Shown here: positions 53,627 through 61,147 of the stretch, piece after piece
Numbering within the stretch: the first letter of the stretch is position 1
Layout of the letters: the number at the start of each line of letters is the position of its first letter
Source of the DNA: Microbacterium sp. SSM24
GTDB lineage: Bacteria > Actinomycetota > Actinomycetes > Actinomycetales > Microbacteriaceae
DNA length: 64,000 nucleotides
Assembly (NCBI RefSeq): GCF_025989145.1
Contig: NZ_JAPDNQ010000001.1
Coordinates: 806,001 to 870,000, forward strand
Reading direction: 5' to 3'
Notes under the pieces: generated by a model
Database searches by the model: none
Told to the model about the DNA's origin: nothing
Seen by the model: only the letters and a program-made list of their open reading frames with translations
Translations under genes and position numbers: made by a program

Positions 53627-53908
53627 TCAGGTGCGCGTCACCCCGCGGCGGCGCGTGACGAGCACGTACAGGCCGAGCACGATGATCGCGCCCAGGATCG
53701 AGCCGATGATGCCGGCGGCCTGCAGGAATCCGCCGTTGGGGTCGGCACCGAACAGCAGGTAGCCGAGGAAGCCGCCGACGAACGATCCGACGATGCCGAG
53801 CACGATGGTCAGCAGGATCCCCATGCTCTGCTTGCCGGGGATGACGGCGCGAGCGATGAGACCGGCGATGAGGCCGATGAGAATGAGGCCCAGGATTGTC
53901 CAAAGCAT
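53627..53908 (-). CDS. GlsB/YeaQ/YmgE-type stress membrane protein
   Basis: 93 residues, three membrane segments with many glycines ('TILGLILIGLIAGLIARAVI', 'GSFVGGFLGYLLFGA'), and a basic C-terminus. This is the transglycosylase-associated (GlsB/YeaQ/YmgE) family, tied to general stress. GGAGGACATC directly precedes the ATG. Molecular role is unknown in the family. Confidence 0.9.
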   Translation of the reverse strand: MLWTILGLILIGLIAGLIARAVIPGKQSMGILLTIVLGIVGSFVGGFLGYLLFGADPNGGFLQAAGIIGSILGAIIVLGLYVLVTRRRGVTRT

Positions 53909-54035
53909 GATGTCCTCCGTTGTCCGCCCTTGGTGAGGGCTAGAAGGACGTTAGCGGGCGCGCTCCGCGCCGGATCGCCCGTTGAAAACCGGGTCGCCAA
54001 GGCCTATCATCTGCCGCCGCACGGACGCGGATCCG

Positions 54036-54608
54036 TCAGGACGCGGCATCCGCCTTCATCTCGGGGCACGTGCCACCGGGGTCGGTCGCCAGCTCGAAGT
54101 GCCAGCGCTCGTTGGCGTACGTCTGGCAGATGCCGTACTTCCAGCCGTGCTGCGAGAGCCACAGCTGGGCGTCGAGGGAGCCGATGTCGACCGCGTCGCC
54201 GGTGACGTGCCGGGAAGCGTCAGGCGTCGCGACGAACTGCCGTGCGACGTCCTCGCTGCCGTACCGCTCGACCGCGTCGTCCAGCAGCCACTGCTGGTAG
54301 CGGGCCGACCGCCAGCCGCTCGTCACGTCGAAGCCGACGCCGTCGGTCGCGGCATCCGCTTCCGCCTGTCGCATCGCGCCGAGGAGGGCCGGATCCAGGT
54401 GCGCGATCGCGGGGAGTGCGTCGTCGGCCAGCGTCACCGTCGCCCCTTCGGCGATATGCCCCGCCGCTTCGCTGGGGAGGAAGGGAGCGGATGCCGCGGC
54501 CGTCGTCGCGCGCACGCCGACGACGACGAGCACGGCCAGGAACGCGGCCACTCCCACTCCGATGGTCAGGAACACGAGACGGCGGAGGCGTGCGGGACGA
54601 TCGAGCAT
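54036..54608 (-). CDS. Membrane-anchored M15 D,D-carboxypeptidase (VanY-like)
   Basis: 190 residues: membrane anchor at about 10-32, then a VanY-type M15 zinc peptidase. Zinc ligands are His134 and Asp141 ('SRHVTGDAVDIG') and His170, with catalytic Glu167 ('NERWHFEL'); substrate Arg100 is in 'TSGWRSARYQQWL'. It should trim the terminal D-Ala of peptidoglycan stem peptides outside the membrane. It is divergent from the two-component genes that probably control it. Confidence 0.9.
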   Translation of the reverse strand: MLDRPARLRRLVFLTIGVGVAAFLAVLVVVGVRATTAAASAPFLPSEAAGHIAEGATVTLADDALPAIAHLDPALLGAMRQAEADAATDGVGFDVTSGWRSARYQQWLLDDAVERYGSEDVARQFVATPDASRHVTGDAVDIGSLDAQLWLSQHGWKYGICQTYANERWHFELATDPGGTCPEMKADAAS

Positions 54609-54694
54609 GCGTCCATCTCACGCGGGCGCGTGTTGCGACGTCGTACGCGGATTCGCATACGTCGGCGATATGCGCCCCCGCCTAGGCTGGGCGC

Positions 54695-55354
54695 ATGCGG
54701 GTGCTGATCGTCGAGGACGAGCTCTTCCTCGCCGAGGCGATCCGTGACGGCCTGCGCCTGGAGGCGATCGCCGCCGACATCGCCGGCGACGGCGACACCG
54801 CTCTCGAGCAGCTCTCCGTCAACGCGTACGACGTGGTCGTGCTCGACCGCGACATCCCCGCACCGAACGGCGACGAGATCGCGCGGCGCCTGGCCGGCGA
54901 GCCCGAGAGCCCGCGCATCCTGATGCTCACCGCCGCCGACCGGCTCGACGACAAGGCGAGCGGCTTCGAGAGCGGGGCGGACGACTACCTCACCAAGCCG
55001 TTCGCGCTGCAAGAGCTGGTGCTGCGCCTGCGCGCACTCGGCCGGCGGCCCGCGAAGAGCACCCCGCCTGTCGTGGAGCTCGGCGGTGTGCGGCTCGACC
55101 GGTTCCGGCGCGAGGTGTACCGCGACGGCCGGTACATCGCCCTCACGCGCAAGCAGTTCGCCGTGCTCGACGTGCTGATGACCGCCGGCGGTGGCGTCGT
55201 GTCGGCCGAAGACCTCCTCGAGCGCGCGTGGGACGAGAATGCCGACCCCTTCACGAACGCGGTGCGCATCACGATCTCGACGCTGCGCAAGCGCCTCGGC
55301 GAGCCGTGGGTCATCGAGACGGTGCCGGGCGTCGGCTACCGGATGAGCGCATGA
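54695..55354 (+). CDS. OmpR/PhoB-type response regulator
   Basis: 219 residues. Receiver domain with phosphorylation site Asp51 ('VVVLDRDIPAPNGDE') and Lys in 'DYLTKPF'; C-terminal winged helix ('VRITISTLRKRLGEPWVIET'). TAGGCT ends 6 nt before the ATG (leaderless). The kinase gene overlaps by 4 nt. VanR-like by neighbourhood: a VanY-like gene is divergent and a VanZ-like gene lies at the far end. Confidence 0.93.
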   Translation: MRVLIVEDELFLAEAIRDGLRLEAIAADIAGDGDTALEQLSVNAYDVVVLDRDIPAPNGDEIARRLAGEPESPRILMLTAADRLDDKASGFESGADDYLTKPFALQELVLRLRALGRRPAKSTPPVVELGGVRLDRFRREVYRDGRYIALTRKQFAVLDVLMTAGGGVVSAEDLLERAWDENADPFTNAVRITISTLRKRLGEPWVIETVPGVGYRMSA

Positions 55355-56427
55355 CCGAGCGTCCGCGGGGGATGTCGGTGCGCGTCAAGCTCGCGCTGAG
55401 CTACGCGGGCTTCCTCGTCGTCGCCGGGATCGCGCTGTTCGCGGTCGGATTCCTGCTGCTGCGGTTCGTGCCCAACGGAAGCCTCACGGTCGACGGCGGC
55501 GGCTGGGCGCCGAACCGCGCCAACCTGCTCGAAGTGTTCGTGCGCTACGCCTGGTGGGCGCTCGCGCTGCTGCTCGTCATCGGCCTCGTCGGCGGCTGGC
55601 TGCTCGCCGGCGTCGTGCTGCGCCCGCTCGACCGCATCACCGACGCCGCGCGGCGTGTGCGCGACGGCCGACTCGATCACCGTGTCGCGCTGCCGGGGGC
55701 GGGCGACGAGCTCACCGACCTCGCCGACACGCTCGACGCGATGCTCGACCGCGTGGAGCACACCGTCGAGGAGGAGCGGCGCTTCGCCGCGAACGCCTCG
55801 CACGAGCTCCGCACGCCTCATGCGATCATCCGCACGGTCGTCGAGGTCGCGCAGGCCGACCCCGAGGGGCGCGATGTCGACGAGGTGCTGCGTCGCATCG
55901 GCGCGACGAACGAGCGGGCCATCGCGACCACCGAGGCTCTCCTCGCGCTCGCCCGCGTCGCGCGGGGCGGCGCGCTCGACGCCTCGACCGTCGACCTCGC
56001 AGTGCTCGTCGCCGACGCGGTGGAGGACGAGCGGGCGGATGCCTCGGCCCGCGGCATCCGCTTCACCACCTCTCTGGATCCGGCATCGGTGACCGGCGAG
56101 CGCGGGCTGCTCGAACGGCTCGTCGCGAACCTCGTGCACAACGCCGTCGTGCACAACGCGGCCGGCGGGTGGGTGCGGGTCGGCGTCACGGCCGGAGCGC
56201 GCGCGGAGCTCGTCGTCGAGAACGGCGGACCCGTGCTGGCGCCGGCGCTCGCCGCCACCCTCACCGAGCCCTTCGTGCGAGGGGCCGGGCGCACGCGGGG
56301 CACGGGCGACGGATCGGGGCTCGGCCTCGCGATCGTCGCATCGATCGTGCGCGCCCACCACGGTGAGCTCGCCCTCACCGCGCCGCCGGAGGGCGGCCTT
56401 CACGTGCGGGTGACGCTCCCGCGCTGA
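55351..56427 (+). CDS. Sensor histidine kinase (VanS-like layout)
   Basis: 358 residues: two membrane helices (about 18-38 and 65-90) with a small external loop of about 27 residues, HAMP (about 90-142), H-box with His151 ('ASHELRTPHAIIRT') and HATPase domain with N-box 'LVHNAVVHN' and 'DGSGLGLAIVASIVRAH'. The H-box has His where Leu is usual after Pro. The short sensor loop suggests detection of membrane or cell-wall state. Its end overlaps the convergent VanZ-like gene by 28 bp. Confidence 0.92.
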   Translation: MTERPRGMSVRVKLALSYAGFLVVAGIALFAVGFLLLRFVPNGSLTVDGGGWAPNRANLLEVFVRYAWWALALLLVIGLVGGWLLAGVVLRPLDRITDAARRVRDGRLDHRVALPGAGDELTDLADTLDAMLDRVEHTVEEERRFAANASHELRTPHAIIRTVVEVAQADPEGRDVDEVLRRIGATNERAIATTEALLALARVARGGALDASTVDLAVLVADAVEDERADASARGIRFTTSLDPASVTGERGLLERLVANLVHNAVVHNAAGGWVRVGVTAGARAELVVENGGPVLAPALAATLTEPFVRGAGRTRGTGDGSGLGLAIVASIVRAHHGELALTAPPEGGLHVRVTLPR

Positions 56428-56858
56428 CGTCGGGCGAGCGCCGCCACGAGCCGCGGGACCGCCATCGCGAGCACGCCGACGGTCGCGCCGACGGTGTTCC
56501 ACCACACGTCGTCGCCGTCGGGCACGCGTCCCGGGATCGACCGCTGCGCGAACTCGACCGCCGCCGACAGTGCGAACGCGGCGAGGATCGCGACGAGCCA
56601 GAACCGTCGCGGCAGGAGGAGTGCGAGCGTCGCTCCCAGCGGGACGAACAGGAGCACGTTGAGCGCATCGTCGATGTCGCCGAACGGCAGCACGACGAGG
56701 AGCGGATGCCCCACCTCGACCATCGACCGCACGAACAGCCCGCGCAGCGGAGCGGCGATCGAGGGCGGCGCGAGCGTGAGCAGCGTGATCGCGGCGGCGA
56801 ATGCGCCGGCGACGAGCAGGCGGATGCCGCGCCCCCGCGACGTGCTGAGGTCGGTCAT
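56400..56858 (-). CDS. VanZ-family membrane protein
   Basis: 152 residues, four membrane segments. 'LNVLLFVPLGATLALLLPRR' and 'SAAVEFAQRSIPGRVPDGDD' followed by 'VWWNTVGATVG' are the VanZ hallmark (D-D-V-x-x-N-x-x-G). VanZ of enterococci gives low teicoplanin resistance by an unknown mechanism. It is convergent with the kinase gene and overlaps it. GGAAGGG precedes the ATG. Confidence 0.88.
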   Translation of the reverse strand: MTDLSTSRGRGIRLLVAGAFAAAITLLTLAPPSIAAPLRGLFVRSMVEVGHPLLVVLPFGDIDDALNVLLFVPLGATLALLLPRRFWLVAILAAFALSAAVEFAQRSIPGRVPDGDDVWWNTVGATVGVLAMAVPRLVAALARRQRGSVTRT

Positions 56859-56944
56859 GTCGAGCCCTTCCGCGGGCTCTCGGGCGAGCCTGCGCGCTCC
56901 AGTCCACGCCGCGCGATGTTGCGGGAGCGTATGCGAATCGCGCG

Positions 56945-57544
56945 CTATGACCGCGACGCCGGAGCGACGCCCGCGGCGTAGACCTCGACGAGCCGCCGCG
57001 CGAGGGCGGGCGCGGCATCCGGATCCTGCTCGACGATGCGTGCGAGCACGCCTTCGCGCACGAGGGAGACCAGACCGTGGACGACAGCCCAGCTCAGCAG
57101 CGACCACTCGTCCGCGTGGGCATCGGCGACGTCGCCCACGGCGGTGCGCAGCCGCCCCAGCGCTCCGCGCTGCGCCTCGATGAGGGCGTCGTCGTCGGCA
57201 TTGAGCTCCGAGCGGCGGAACATCAGGTCGACCAGAGCCGGATGCTCCAGCCCGAAGTCGACGTAGGCGCGGCCGAGTGCCGCGAGCGGCGATTCATCCG
57301 CGTCGCCCTCGCGGATCGCTGCGGCGGCGAGCGCGGCGTCGAGCTGGTCGAACCCGGCGGTCGCGACCGCGGTGAGCATCCCCGCCCGGTCGCCGAAGAA
57401 GTGGGCCGGCGCCGCATGCGACACGTTCGCCCGCCGGGCGACAGCGCGCAGGCTGACCGAGGCGTGCCCCTTCTCGGCGAGCTCCTCGGAGGCGGCGCGC
57501 AGGAGTGCGTCTCGGGCGGAGGTCGGCGGCGGGGTGGGCTCCAT
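56945..57544 (-). CDS. TetR-family regulator
   Basis: 199 residues with helix-turn-helix 'SLRAVARRANVSHAAPAHFF' (about 30-49) and a C-terminal WHG-like ligand domain. CAGCAT lies 6 nt before the ATG and TTGACA 18 nt further upstream, overlapped by the palindrome at 57568-57580, so self-repression is likely. Its target may be the divergent VOC genes, of which one is broken. Confidence 0.87.
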   Translation of the reverse strand: MEPTPPPTSARDALLRAASEELAEKGHASVSLRAVARRANVSHAAPAHFFGDRAGMLTAVATAGFDQLDAALAAAAIREGDADESPLAALGRAYVDFGLEHPALVDLMFRRSELNADDDALIEAQRGALGRLRTAVGDVADAHADEWSLLSWAVVHGLVSLVREGVLARIVEQDPDAAPALARRLVEVYAAGVAPASRS

Positions 57545-57567
57545 GCGTCGATGCTGTCACGAAGTGC

Positions 57568-57580
57568 TTGACAGTGTCAA
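57568..57580. promoter_or_regulatory. TetR operator palindrome over -35 box
   Basis: TTGACA-G-TGTCAA is a perfect palindrome that includes the -35 hexamer of the TetR gene on the minus strand. Confidence 0.65.
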
Positions 57581-57621
57581 CCCGTCCCTTCGCGAGACAC
57601 GCTGTCCGAGCCGTGGGGTAG

Positions 57622-57750
57622 CCTCGCCAGCACGCCGATCCCCTGCTCGGCGCCGAGGTCGTCCGCCTGGTGGACCAGAGCTGGGGACCCTGGCCCGAGC
57701 TGTACTTCCCGCGGCGCGATCCCGAGGGCAACGAGTTCTGCCTGCAGTGA
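57622..57750 (+). pseudogene. C-terminal remnant of a VOC (glyoxalase-like) gene
   Basis: A 42-codon open stretch after an in-frame TAG ends with 'ELYFPRRDPEGNEFCLQ', the classic C-terminal strand and metal-ligand segment of glyoxalase-like VOC proteins. There is no start codon and no N-terminal part upstream, where the TetR promoter sits instead. It is read as a truncated gene whose 5' part was lost. The neighbouring intact VOC gene has a different end, so it is not a simple recent duplicate. Confidence 0.7.
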
Positions 57751-57789
57751 TTTCGCACGCACCGAGTTCCGAGCACAGAGGAGATGCCG

Positions 57790-58461
57790 ATGAGTGACAC
57801 GAACAGCGAGCCGAGGGGGATCTCCGCGGCCGCGTTCCACCGCGCTGGGGGCGTCGCCGACTGGCGCGTGACCGGCACCGGTCCGCAGGCGGTCTTCACG
57901 GCGACCTCGCTGACCCACGCGGCACGGCTCGTCGACCCGATCGCCGCGGCCGCCGAGCGGTTCGGCGTGCGACCCGACATCGACGTGCGTCCTGAAGGCG
58001 TCGTCGTGCGCGTCCCGTACCCGGAGTCGGAGGGCATCCCCGCCGGGTCTCCGGCGTTCGCCGCCGCCGTGTCCACGGCCGCCGCCGAGCTGGGACTCAC
58101 TCCCGACCCGTCGCTCGCGCAGTCCGTCGGGGTCTACGTCGCCCAGCATTCTCAGGCCGACGTGCGGCCGTTCTTCACCGCGGCGCTCGGCTACGAGCCG
58201 TTCGGCGACACCGACGCCGTCGACCCGCTCCGCTGCGGCCCGCAGCTCGCCTTCAATCCGATCACCGGAGACGTCCCCGCCAGGGGTCGCACGCACTTCG
58301 ACGTCTTCGTGCCGGCCGACCGGGCGCAGGCGCGAGTCGATGCCGCGCTCGCCGCGGGAGGGAGGCTCGTCGACGATTCCCACGCGCCCGCGTGGTGGTC
58401 GCTGGCGTCGCCCGACAACCACGGCGTCGACATCGCGTCCTGGACCGACACGTACGAGTGA
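57790..58461 (+). CDS. PCD-like plus VOC fusion protein
   Basis: 223 residues. Residues about 8-85 resemble pterin-4a-carbinolamine dehydratase ('DWRVTGTGPQAVFTATSLTH', 'HAARLVDPIAAAAERFG', 'DIDVRPEGVVVRVP'). Residues about 110-223 are a glyoxalase-like VOC domain ('VRPFFTAALGYEP', 'THFDVFVPADRAQARVDAAL', 'WWSLASPDNHGVDIASW'). Such fusions are common in actinobacteria, function unknown. GAGGAG precedes ATG 57790 at 6 nt, so this start is preferred to ATG 57784. Confidence 0.83.
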   Translation: MSDTNSEPRGISAAAFHRAGGVADWRVTGTGPQAVFTATSLTHAARLVDPIAAAAERFGVRPDIDVRPEGVVVRVPYPESEGIPAGSPAFAAAVSTAAAELGLTPDPSLAQSVGVYVAQHSQADVRPFFTAALGYEPFGDTDAVDPLRCGPQLAFNPITGDVPARGRTHFDVFVPADRAQARVDAALAAGGRLVDDSHAPAWWSLASPDNHGVDIASWTDTYE

Positions 58462-58500
58462 GCGGGCCGGGCCCTCGCCGTTCTGCGCTCGCGCTCGGGA

Positions 58501-59223
58501 TCAGTCCGCTCGGGCCGCCGGATCGGCGGGAGCCCCGAAGCTGTGGTCCGCGATGATGCTCGCCGCGGCGCCCGACCGCAGGAAGTCGAGGAGCTCGCGC
58601 CCAGCGGCAGGCTCGCTCGCCGCTGCCGCGACCGCGCCGGCGAAGACCGTCTCGATCGCGCAGTCCGCGGGAAGGGTCCCGAGGATCCGGATGCCGCGCT
58701 GCCCGATCAGCTCGCTCAGTTGCTGGAGGCCGAGATCGACCTCGTTCTCGGCCAGCAGCCGCGCGACCGGGACGCCGGGCCGCGCCTGCACGAGGCGACC
58801 CTCGAGTTCATCGGTGAGGCCCCACCGGGCGATCATGTCGACCAGCGCTGTGCCGCTCGGGCCTGTCGAGTAGCCGATGCGGGGTGCGGCGCGCAGCGCC
58901 GCACGGAGCTCGCCGGCATCGCGGAACGCGTGAGCCTGTGGCGCCGCGCCTGCCTCGGCGTCGCCGCCGGGGACGGCGACCGCGACCTGCGAGACCAACA
59001 GCGGAACGAGCGTCGCCCCATCGACGTGACCCGCAGTGGCCAAGCGGCGCAGAGCCGGCTCGGCCAGGAAGACCAGGTCGAACGCCTCACCCTCGGCGAC
59101 GCGGCGCGCGGCATCCACTCCACCGACGGACTCGATCTGCAGCGCCGGAAGCCCCGCGAGCGATGCGGCACCGGCGAGGTCGGCGAGCACCGATCTCGTC
59201 GCCATCGACGAGATCGCCCTCAT
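58501..59223 (-). CDS. ModA-like substrate-binding protein without signal peptide
   Basis: 240 residues with the two-lobe molybdate-binding/LysR-effector fold: 'FDLVFLAEPALRRLATAGHV', 'LVSQVAVAVPGG', 'GPSGTALVDMIARWG', 'DLGLQQLSELIGQRGIRILG'. There is no signal peptide, so it is cytoplasmic or a sensor-like protein rather than a transporter component. It overlaps the aldo/keto reductase gene by 4 nt and is last of the aromatic degradation operon. Similar proteins occur in phthalate or protocatechuate clusters as far as I recall; role unknown. Confidence 0.75.
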   Translation of the reverse strand: MRAISSMATRSVLADLAGAASLAGLPALQIESVGGVDAARRVAEGEAFDLVFLAEPALRRLATAGHVDGATLVPLLVSQVAVAVPGGDAEAGAAPQAHAFRDAGELRAALRAAPRIGYSTGPSGTALVDMIARWGLTDELEGRLVQARPGVPVARLLAENEVDLGLQQLSELIGQRGIRILGTLPADCAIETVFAGAVAAAASEPAAGRELLDFLRSGAAASIIADHSFGAPADPAARAD

Positions 59224-60194
59224 GCCGCCTCGTCGAAGGACTCGGCATCGACCTCGACGGACTGGGCCGCGCTGTAGCGCGGACCCGAGACCGTGGCCGT
59301 GTCGATGAGCTCCCCCGCACGAGCGAGGATCCGCGGATCCACGACGAGGTCGACCGCGGCGAGGTTGTCACGCACGTGGGACGCCTGCGTGGACCCCGGG
59401 ATGGGGACGACGTGCTCACCGCGCGAGAGCAGCCACGCGAGCGAGAGCTGAGCCGGCGTGCAGTCCGCCTCCGCGGCGAGGGACCGCCAGGCGGGGAGCA
59501 GCGCCGCATTCGCGGGCCAGTGCGCGGCCTGGAATCGCGGCATCGCGCGCCGGATGTCCTTCGGCGCCAGCTCGTCGGGGTCGTGCACGGCATCGGCGAG
59601 GAACCCGCGGGCGACGGGCGAGAACGCCACGAGCGCGACGCCGGATCGCCGCGTCGCCTCGAGCATGCCCAGTTCGGGATTGCGGCTCCACAGCGAGTAC
59701 TCGTTCTGCACGGCTGCGATGGGCGCGACAGCCTGCGCTTCGAGGAGCCGTTCGACGGACACCTCCGACAGGCCGATGCGGCCGATCTTGCCGGCATCCA
59801 CCAGCTCCGCCAGCGCCCCCACGCTCTCGCCGATCGGCACCTGCCTGTCCCAGCGGTGGAGGTAGTAGAGGTCGATGTGCTCCACCTCGAGGCGAGCGAG
59901 CGAGGCATCCACCTGCGCACGCAGCGTCTCGGGGCGCCCGTCGATCGTCTTGACGCCGTCCACCAGGGCCATGCCGCCCTTGCTCGCCAGAACGACCTCG
60001 TCGCGGCGGCCGGCGATGGCGCGGCCGACGAGCTCCTCGTTGCGGCCGCCGCCGTAGAGCGTCGCGGTGTCGAGAAGCGTGACGCCGTGATCGAGCGCCG
60101 CGCGGATGAGTGCCACACCGTCGTCGACCGACGGGGACACCCCGTACGCATGACTCAGCGACATGCAGCCGAGGCCGATGCGGGGAAGGATCAC
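59220..60194 (-). CDS. Aldo/keto reductase
   Basis: 324 residues, AKR barrel with full tetrad: Asp42 and Tyr47 ('LLDTATLYGGGRNEE'), Lys72 ('LASKGGMA') and His113 ('YYLHRWDRQ'). NADPH site 'VPIPGSTQASHVRDNLAAVD' near the C-terminus. It reduces an aldehyde or ketone; in this operon it may act on an aromatic aldehyde or a ring-cleavage semialdehyde. GTG at 60194 overlaps the previous stop by 4 nt. Confidence 0.9.
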   Translation of the reverse strand: MILPRIGLGCMSLSHAYGVSPSVDDGVALIRAALDHGVTLLDTATLYGGGRNEELVGRAIAGRRDEVVLASKGGMALVDGVKTIDGRPETLRAQVDASLARLEVEHIDLYYLHRWDRQVPIGESVGALAELVDAGKIGRIGLSEVSVERLLEAQAVAPIAAVQNEYSLWSRNPELGMLEATRRSGVALVAFSPVARGFLADAVHDPDELAPKDIRRAMPRFQAAHWPANAALLPAWRSLAAEADCTPAQLSLAWLLSRGEHVVPIPGSTQASHVRDNLAAVDLVVDPRILARAGELIDTATVSGPRYSAAQSVEVDAESFDEAA

Positions 60195-61147
60195 GCGAGC
60201 TGCTCCTCGAGCGCACCGAGCACCCAGTAGCAGTCGATGACCTGACGCAGCGAGGAGTTCGGTTCGCGCCCCTCGCGGATCGCGGAGACGAACTCGCGGT
60301 CCTGCAGCTCGATGCCGTTCATGCTGACCGCGACCTTCGACACGTCGATCCGCTCGTCGCGGCCGTTGTAGAGGTCGTCGTAGCGCGCCAGGTAGGTGTC
60401 GGTGTCGCCGATGTAGCGGAAGAACGCGCCGAACGGTCCCTCGTTGTTGAACGACAGCGACAGCGTGCAGATCGCCCCGGACTCGCTCTTGAGCTGGATC
60501 GACATGTCCATCGCGATACCCAGGACGGGGTGGATCGGTCCCTGGATCGCATTCGCCTGCACGATGCGGCCGGCCTGATACGCGAAGAGGTCGACGGTGT
60601 GCGCGGCGTGGTGCCACAGCAGGTGGTCGGTCCACGACCGCGCCTCACCCTTGGCGTTGGTGTTCGTGCGGCGGAAGAAGTACGTCTGCACGTCCATCTG
60701 CTGCACGGCGAACTCGCCGGCGAGGATGCGGTTGTGCACGAACTGGTGCGACGGGTTGAACCGGCGAGTGTGGCCGACCATCGCCACACGGTCCGACGCC
60801 TCCGCTGCCGCGAGGGCGGCTTCGGCATCCGCCAGCGAGTCCGCGAGCGGGATCTCGACCTGCACGTGCTTGCCCGCCGCGAGCGCGGCCTGCGTCTGCG
60901 CGGCATGCTGCTGCGTGGGGGTGGCGAGGATCACCGCGTCGACGTCGTCGCGCTCGAGGACCGCGTCGAAGCCGATCACGGCGTGGGGCACCCCGTACTT
61001 CTCTGCCACCGCCTGCGTCGGCTCCGGCCGGGTGCCGCTGACGACCGTCACCTCGGCGTCGGGGATGTTCGCCAGGCCGTCGAGGTGCTTCATCCCGAAG
61101 GCGCCGGCGGCGCCGACGACCGCGACGCGAACCTTGTCGCTGCTCAT
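60191..61147 (-). CDS. CHMS dehydrogenase-like Gfo/Idh/MocA protein (LigC-like)
   Basis: 318 residues. Rossmann fold 'VAVVGAAGAFGMKHLDGLAN', then 'EIP' at 98-100 where most Gfo/Idh proteins have EKP, and 'VGHTRRFNPSHQFVHN'. Among neighbours of LigAB, LigI and LigK this fits 4-carboxy-2-hydroxymuconate-6-semialdehyde dehydrogenase, which makes 2-pyrone-4,6-dicarboxylate with NADP. Length matches LigC (about 315). Function assigned mostly by context. Confidence 0.82.
   Translation of the reverse strand: MSSDKVRVAVVGAAGAFGMKHLDGLANIPDAEVTVVSGTRPEPTQAVAEKYGVPHAVIGFDAVLERDDVDAVILATPTQQHAAQTQAALAAGKHVQVEIPLADSLADAEAALAAAEASDRVAMVGHTRRFNPSHQFVHNRILAGEFAVQQMDVQTYFFRRTNTNAKGEARSWTDHLLWHHAAHTVDLFAYQAGRIVQANAIQGPIHPVLGIAMDMSIQLKSESGAICTLSLSFNNEGPFGAFFRYIGDTDTYLARYDDLYNGRDERIDVSKVAVSMNGIELQDREFVSAIREGREPNSSLRQVIDCYWVLGALEEQLA

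Noticed and set aside
54036..56858. True vancomycin resistance cluster
   Set aside because: The essential vanH, ligase and vanX genes are absent in this window.
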